A stretch of 64,000 bases of DNA, taken from positions 1,550,001-1,614,000 of the forward strand of contig JBHGNT010000015.1 of assembly GCA_043228905.1 (NCBI GenBank), read 5' to 3'. A program made the translations under genes and the position numbers. Positions 60,056 through 64,000 of the stretch are shown here, one piece after another. Source of the DNA: Azolla caroliniana (lineage: Eukaryota > Polypodiophyta). The notes below the pieces were generated by a model that saw only the letters and a program-made list of their open reading frames with translations, was not told where the DNA came from and searched no databases. The stretch's first letter is position 1, and every line of letters begins with the position of its first letter.

Positions 60056-61884
60056 TTATAGCGCCAGGGAAAGATGCTAGTACTTCCTCTACACCATCTA
60101 GTAATACCTTTTCCGTACTCGCAATTCCTTGTCAATTTTCTTGCCTCAGTAACTTTTTATTACACATCATGTGCCATTTTAAAAATAATAGCAAGCATCA
60201 AACACTCCAAATTTGTCGAGGTAAAATTAAAATCTTAAAATGTTTTACAGGAAATCAGTTGAAGAACGAAATAGCAAGAAAAAATCAAATCAAACTAATT
60301 AGTTCATTCACTTAATGACATAGCACAAAACAATCCAGTGTAAATACTCTTACGAACATTATTCCAAACAACATGATTTGCCACAATGCCGTGTTAGCTC
60401 TACAAGATATTCTACCATCATAAGTTGTTTGAACAACATATACAATTATAATCCTTTCATCAGAAAAGATATTTGACAATGTTTCTAGGAGGGAACATGT
60501 GTTATAGAGATTCTCTAATGTATACTGTCCTTGTGCAGATCATAGATAGTATTTACACTATGAATGTGCGCAAATCCGTTTTTGAAATGGTAATTAGAAA
60601 CAATCTGTTATTAAAATCAAGCTATAATATATACAACATAATGACTAGGCATTTCTCTCAAGAACTCACTATGAAAGACTGAACAAATGAATGCCTGAAT
60701 GCCTGATCCGATTCGCATTTCACTACACACTTTCACATCTAAATTTTTTAAATATATATATAATTTAAGAACCTGGGGAGTCTTCTATTTTCTCTTCTGC
60801 ACCAGAAAAAAGTTAATGCAACTCATGGGATTACACAATTTCAACGAGTGAAACTCAAAAGCTAGTTAAATATGGGTTTCAGTAAGAAGAGCATTAAGGG
60901 CCTAATGAATAACTATGATTATTAGTGTATAGTGCCACATATAATTATCTGTGCTAGCAATGAATGAATAAAAATGGACATTACTCATCCTTCAACTTCA
61001 GCTCGCTTGTTCCTAGATGGGACTGACATAGCCACTAAATCTCCCTGTCATCACAACAAAATAGACATGTCAATAATACTGCGAACACATTAAAACAAAA
61101 ATGGAGTTAACTTTCATTTCTCCACAAAACAGAAGAAACCATTAATCAATGTTACATGCAGCATAGAGTTACTATTACTCATTTTTCAATACAAATTTAA
61201 TAGTTGTTTCAGGTATAGCTCTCCACTATCACATCATTTCTCAACTGGTACATCAATTAATACCTCAAGACTAACATCTCATGTTGCCCTCGAGTGTCTC
61301 GGGCAACTACTAGCAAGGATATGCGAGAGGAATCTTTGTTAGATTCTTCAAAAGAATTCCGAAAGTTTGAGGTGTGCTTTGTATTAACAATTGGTATCAG
61401 CAAGTTTCTATAATTCTCTATTTTAGCTACATTGTAGCCTCATGAAGTCTTTGCATATACTTGTCATGAAGTCTCGTGAGTCACTGTATTGATTCAGTTA
61501 ATTTAAGAGATTTGATGGCGTTTTCACTAGCTATTTAGAAAGAGAGTTAGGTTGCCATCTCTGATCATTGTATCGCTGCAATCAAACATCTATGGGGCAC
61601 CGGAGACCCATAGAATCAAGTGATGATCATCAGAAACAAATGTTCCATACAACAATGACCAATTACTGACTTCTACAAACGAACCTTACGAAGGACATTG
61701 TTTCAGATTTCACTTTTGACACATCATATCACAATTTACGCAGTTATAGCTTTGGTATCATAGGTTATTTTTCCTTTTAAAGACATTTTATCACAGCAAA
61801 CAATTTCATTATTCTCTTCAGCCAAGAAACAAACGTCATACACCCTCCTACTTCTTGAGGCAGGATCACTTCCCATTAGGAGTC
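60056..61884. other. Gene-free spacer
   Basis: No gene called. A weak candidate terminal exon and an LTR primer-site-like word are discussed among the findings and rejected items. Confidence 0.35.
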
Positions 61885-62056
61885 AGAAATGGTTTGGATA
61901 AAGCCTGAACTGAACTGTTGAACCGTTATTAAATGGTGTGGTGGTTCAGTTCGTTTCAGGCTGGAGCTTGCTTAACCAGTTTGAGCTTGGTTCGGTTTGG
62001 CGGTTGCCCTATTTAATTGGCTCAAACCAGTTAAGCCATTTATATACTTTTCAATT

Positions 62057-62092
<36 letters not shown>
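61885..62092. repeat. GGTT/AACC-rich repeat and (GA)n microsatellite
   Basis: GGTTCAGTT, GGTTCGGTTTGG, CAAACCAGTTAAGCC and similar words recall the patch at 3826-4040. A GA run follows (62057-62092). Confidence 0.6.
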
Positions 62093-62174
62093 ATTAGAAT
62101 TAGAATTAGAATTTTTATCGTCCATAAAGAGGCCAATTTTGACCTATGGGTCCAGAGTATACATGTGTTCTTGA

Positions 62175-62460
62175 TATATGTCTCCTTCCTAAGAAGCGGT
62201 ATTCATACGTTGAAGCACAAAGTCTCTATGTGTTAGTAAAGCATACACATATGAGCTCAACCTTCTAGGTGGTGTCTTATGTATGGCACTTAAGTTATCA
62301 CTCCCTCTTAGTATGTCAGCATATCTTGAACGAATTGCACTATATGTCGAGCATGTGAAGAGCAAGTGACATTCATCCTCTACCATGCCTTCATTGCATA
62401 CTTTACCTGTCTTCAAATTCGTTACATTTTGATACCATGATGCACCTTCAATACCTAACT
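62175..62460 (-). mobile_element. LINE 3' fragment with a zf-RVT motif
   Basis: The minus-strand frame encodes LGIEGASWYQ and a zf-RVT-like module EDECHLLFTCSTYSAIRSRY, ending MNTAS and a stop near 62189. This sequence type normally lies C-terminal to plant LINE reverse transcriptases. It is separated from the next LINE by a GA/GAAA microsatellite (62467-62508). Confidence 0.7.
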
Positions 62461-62504
62461 TGTGATGAGAGAGAGAGAGAGAGAGAGAGAAAGAAAGAAA
62501 GAAA

Positions 62505-64000
62505 GAAATATTAACGTCTTTTAAGAGGCCAAAATGGCCTATAAGACCAAATAAGAGATTACATCTTTAAGTGTTGTCTCGTCTTTGAGAACAAATCAAA
62601 ATAAAATAAATATTACACAGTAAATATAAAAGTAAATAACATGAAAAGAAAAGAAATGAGGGAATCTGGTTTTTGGCACATGTGAGATCCTCAAGTTAGG
62701 TATATTGTAGCTTTTGTCTTCGAAAGATCTCTAGCATAGGTTGATCCAGAATGGAAATGTCTCTGAGTGAGGGAAGCACCTACGGTGGCGAGAGATAATG
62801 GCTTTTATCTGTCGATGACAAGGGTGTCGAGGTCGTGGTTCATGGGGCTGAGGCCTACGTGCATGGCAAATTGCCATTGCCCGATCAATTGTAACCCCTT
62901 TGTTATGTCCTGGTCTGAAGCCCATTTGTGTATCCCGGGGTTGACTTCTAGCATTAGGAGTGATGGGGTTAAAGAATGTTGTGATTGTTCTTTGTGGATG
63001 AGCTTGTGTGGCTGTATTCTTCAACAACTTTTCCCGATGTCTCTTGAGCTCTAGCAAGAAAAGTCCTAGGCATCGTTGGTCCTCATATTCCATTACCTTG
63101 CGTAGTGGGCCAAAGCCTTGTTTAAAGAGGCAATGGTATCTCCCTCTGATTTCATAAAAGACACTACAATGACAAACATACTGTTCTTCAGATTCCACTC
63201 CTTGATGACACAATTGACAAATTCTCTCTTCTAGAGGTAGTCCTGTATATCTGCCTACCTCAATCTGTAGCTGATGTGATGAAGTTTGCAGTTGCCCTAT
63301 CATACTACGCAGCGCATAGGATAGATGTATGTCCATATAAGGTGGCCTGATGACAAATCCATCCTCCGATGTATGTAAGAAGTGTGTCTTATAGTGGGCC
63401 ATCTTTGTACCAAGTGGTATTTTGGGGCTGATCCATGTTATCTTGTTTTCCAAGTTAATAATATCAGTTCAGATCACTCTATTCTTTTCCACTTTGGTCA
63501 TATTTAGATGGGGACAGTCCAAGCTAAATTGGAACGGGGGTAGTGCATTTATACTCATGCCATGTGACTCGAACCATTGCTGCCTTTTAGCATACCAACA
63601 ATGAGTGTCTCTATTTTCAGCCAATTGTTTTGATGACATAAGTGCCAACCTTGGGTACCTTCGTTTAGGGAGCTCCCAAAGACGTTGGATAAATGTCACA
63701 GATCGGAACAACGCCTCGGTTATTATAGGTGCTGCTCCCATCTCTGCCCGGATTATATTGTGGGGCACCGATGCTTTGCTCCTTATCATGCGAGCAATCA
63801 TTGACACTAAAGGTCTCTCTAAATCTTTCCAATGATTTGCCTTGTTAAGATTCGGTCCCCATGTCTCTACTCCATAGAGAAGAGTTGGTGTGACAAGTGT
63901 ATGAAATAACCATAGCTTAGTCCGTAGCTCTTGGAACTACAAATGTGCACATTGTCTCTCGAGAGCACCAAGGGCTGCATATGCACGAGAAAGTCGGGCA
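62505..64000 (-). mobile_element. LINE fragment running off the window
   Basis: The 3' end is at left: read on the minus strand it ends GGCCATTTTGGCCTCTTAAA, AGACGTTAATATTTCTTTC. A 240-codon frame (63453-62731) holds a zf-RVT-like module, RICQLCHQGVESEEQYVCHC, and a basic Pro/Arg-rich tail. Further upstream, 63807-63469 encodes the segment that aligns with 34230-34570. The last 85 bases match 34048-34115, 11165-11240 and 24120-24190. Frames are broken in several places. The reverse-transcriptase core would lie beyond 64000. Confidence 0.85.

Noticed and set aside
61385-61400. LTR-retrotransposon primer-binding site (ATTGGTATCAG).
   Set aside because: It matches only the first part of the initiator-Met primer site, and no LTR ends or coding domains surround it.

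Overview
This window is nuclear DNA from a land plant. Genes are spliced with GT-AG introns, TTTAGGG-type (plant telomere) repeats occur, and the gene families (SPL7-type SBP factor, PLS pentatricopeptide protein, chloroplast-type glutathione peroxidase) are plant families. AT-rich spacers, much retrotransposon debris and an intronless PPR with near-identical PLS motifs suggest a fern or other large-genome seedless plant. That placement is inference; the sequence does not name the species.

Layout. 1-4.9 kb: gene-free, with a hAT-type non-autonomous element (1418-1989), AACCGG-rich repeats and a degenerate 31-bp array running into the first gene. 4.9-9.3 kb (+): nine-exon SPL7-like copper-response transcription factor. 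10.7-12.4 kb: decayed LINE, then a decayed copy of the SPL7 3' end. 12.5-15.8 kb (+): dead Ty1/copia element with its 3' LTR. 16.8-18.3 kb (-): PPR gene cut short in its E domain. 19.7-23.4 kb (-): six-exon rhomboid intramembrane protease. 23.8-25.4 kb (+): 5'-truncated LINE. 28.1-36.1 kb (-): 16-exon NOL10/Enp2 ribosome-biogenesis gene with a LINE in intron 3 and a telo-box run next to its start. 37.4-38.8 kb: pogo-like TIR element with TA duplications and an internal 48-bp palindromic satellite. 41.2-46.0 kb: Mutator-like element with 110-bp TIRs and a broken transposase. 47.7-51.9 kb (+): six-exon plastid-type glutathione peroxidase. 54.0-55.0 kb: second hAT copy, part of it tandemly duplicated. 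55.7-58.8 kb (-): four-exon EamA/SLC35F-type membrane transporter. 62.2-64 kb (-): two LINE fragments, the last running out of the window.

The five host genes (SPL7, rhomboid, NOL10, GPX, transporter) and the PPR gene are independent single-copy-style loci with no shared pathway or operon logic. The rest is a layered record of mobile elements, satellites and short direct duplications. I assembled exon structures by hand from splice signals, reading phase and remembered family conservation. Every reading frame closes without a stop in the SPL7, rhomboid, NOL10, GPX and transporter models. I found no convincing undescribed gene system. The most unusual structures are the satellite-bearing pogo-like element, the SPL7 leader array that includes the start codon, and the 3' tail shared between LINE families.
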